Assembly: GCA_905221605.1 (NCBI GenBank)
Contig: CAJNDS010002747.1
Coordinates: 268,679-295,780, forward strand
Reading direction: 5' to 3'
DNA: 27,102 nt
From: Symbiodinium natans
Taxonomy: Eukaryota; Sar; Dinophyceae; Suessiales; Symbiodiniaceae
Shown: positions 25,945-27,102 of the stretch, piece after piece
Layout of the letters: every line of letters begins with the position of its first letter
How positions within the stretch are numbered: the stretch's first letter is position 1
Made by a program: the position numbers and the translations under genes
Notes under the pieces: model-generated
Told to the model about the DNA's origin: nothing
The model's input: the letters and a program-made list of their open reading frames with translations, nothing else
Database searches by the model: none

Positions 25945-26520
25945 CGACAACCAACTTCTACAAAGTTCGGTTTGGCTTCGGACTTTCCACAACTTCCACC
26001 CCAAAGACTCGGGCCTGGTCTCTGGGACTAGGCCCTCCTAGCTTACAGACAGAATAGGCCACAAAGATTAAGAGGTTTCTGATGCATCTAGGGAATGCAT
26101 GAACTACATTGAATCAGATGGGCGTCTTTGGGGAACAGGGGCTGCCGACGCGGCGCCCATTTCAAGAAGCCTGCAGTGGCCGATTGAAAATATCTCCCGG
26201 TTTCCAGGCTTTTGATTTCTGCGTTTGTTCGACAGCCAACTTCCAACCACGTGTGGTTTGGCATCGGACATGTTCACAAGTTTCAACCCAAAGATCATAC
26301 GATGTTGGTCTTTTTGGGCGACTTCGGCAGCGTTAGCTGTGAAATATACTTCCCCTGCTCTGAGTCTGAGCCGTACCAGCAGCTTGGGGCAGTCGCTTCT
26401 GTACAGGGAGCTTTTCGTAGCAAGCTCGTTTCAACGCACAGCACAGACTTCGCAAACTCTGTACAAGTTCTCGCTTCTTGTATGCCTGCAGTATCCGCGA
26501 GCCCTAGCTTGCAGACAGCT
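25945..26520 (+). repeat. Diverged local duplication
   Basis: 25945-26012 (CGACAACCAACTTC... CCCCAAAG) resembles 26230-26295 (CGACAGCCAACTTCC... AACCCAAAG). CCTAGCTTACAGACAG near 26037 resembles CCTAGCTTGCAGACAG near 26502. Order is kept, so an old tandem duplication of a few hundred bases is likely. Confidence 0.55.
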
Positions 26521-26529
26521 GTTACATGA

Positions 26530-26904
26530 AAATGCCCTACTGCACCCAGGTCCTCCATCTGAGAAAGCCACCACTGCCCGCTTCGTCTTGCTGCAATTCG
26601 ACTGCAAGTTGGCCCCAAAGAAGCATTCCTAATTCACTTGTGTCTTTCAGGCTTCTTGTTCTGGATTGATCCGGTCGTCCAGAATTGTGCAGAGCAAGTG
26701 CATACAAGTGAAGACAAGAGTGCGAGTTCATGCATTGGTTGGAGCCTTGCTGCTTTTGATCTTTCCAATACTTGCCTAGAAGTTCTGGTAAAGCCATGGG
26801 GGTCCTGTGGTGAGGCCGGCGAAATTTCAGTGAGGCGTTCTTCGGCAGTCTTTGCCGGATCTACCGCTTGAATCTAGGCACGCGGGCGGCTCGATGGATA
26901 CTCC
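26530..26904. other. No gene recognised
   Basis: Short overlapping frames on both strands, no motifs. Confidence 0.35.
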
Positions 26905-27102
26905 CTTGGAAGTATAAATTTATTACGTCATTCTGGACGAGCATCTTATTCTTTTTGTGTAAAGGACTTACGCGTAATTTGGGGCGGTCAAATCATATCC
27001 AATATTATATAAAATGATATGATATAAGAGATTTATGGTCCCACAAATACTAATTAAATATGAATCTTTCGTAGAAACTCATTTGCTGAGAAATGATTTC
27101 TA
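26905..27102. other. AT-rich terminal tract
   Basis: Composition changes sharply to AT-rich at about 26905 and stays so to the window end (for example ATATTATATAAAATGATATG). It could be part of another mobile element, an organelle-derived insert or a different isochore. I recognise no gene. Confidence 0.5.

Noticed and set aside
26212-26632. Overlapping frames of 105 and 135 codons
   Set aside because: They cross the diverged duplicate segment, have no motif, and two frames are open at once over the same bases.

Overview
This window looks like nuclear DNA of a dinoflagellate, probably close to the Symbiodiniaceae. The evidence is an 18-base relic of the dinoflagellate spliced leader (minus strand, 9805-9822), TTTAGGG-type telomere-like repeats scattered inside the window, genes split by short introns that look like introners, a GC-AG intron candidate, and proteins of eukaryotic families. 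There are no bacterial operons, ribosome binding sites or tRNA/rRNA genes that I can see.

Layout. (1) 1-1547: non-coding, with telomere-like repeats, a poly-G run and a GCN triplet repeat. (2) 1548-8142: one large gene on the + strand for a very large GTPase of the VLIG/GVIN type. It has an N-terminal region with two hydrophobic segments, a G domain, a long helical middle, a Cys/His-rich zinc-like module and a C-terminal VWA domain. It has two introns, plus one in-frame stop and one single-base frameshift, so this copy is either a young pseudogene or carries sequence errors. (3) 8595-9845: a microsatellite, then a broken minus-strand fragment of a LINE-type ORF with a spliced-leader relic at its 5' end, flanked by 12-base direct repeats. 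It looks like an mRNA that was reverse transcribed and inserted. (4) 9846-11778: no gene I can support. (5) 11779-13881: a six-exon gene whose product joins PUB, STI1-like, PPPDE (DeSI-type deubiquitinase/deSUMOylase) and UBA domains. Its introns are short, related to one another and bounded by small direct or inverted repeats. (6) 13882-15686: interstitial telomere-like arrays in both orientations and a small inverted-repeat element. (7) 15687-25032: a complete, very young LTR retrotransposon of 9,346 bp, with 795-bp LTRs that differ at one base by eye, a TG...CA structure and a 5-bp target duplication (TGACC). It carries a 1,104-aa Gag-like ORF and a 192-aa ORF reachable by +1 frameshift at CCC-TGA, then about 3.8 kb of non-coding, tandem-repeat-rich DNA. 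No protease, integrase or reverse transcriptase is visible, so it is probably non-autonomous. (8) 25033-27102: one possible terminal exon, a diverged local duplication and an AT-rich end.

The two host genes do not obviously work together. The PUB-STI1-PPPDE-UBA protein reads as a ubiquitin/p97-linked protease factor, and the VLIG-VWA protein as a large GTPase. The most unusual signals are the PUB-STI1-PPPDE-UBA fusion, the introner family inside it, and a heptamer, GGGATAG. I counted about 34 copies of the heptamer by hand between 15687 and 24237, all on the + strand, in the LTR, in coding sequence (in more than one reading frame) and in non-coding sequence.
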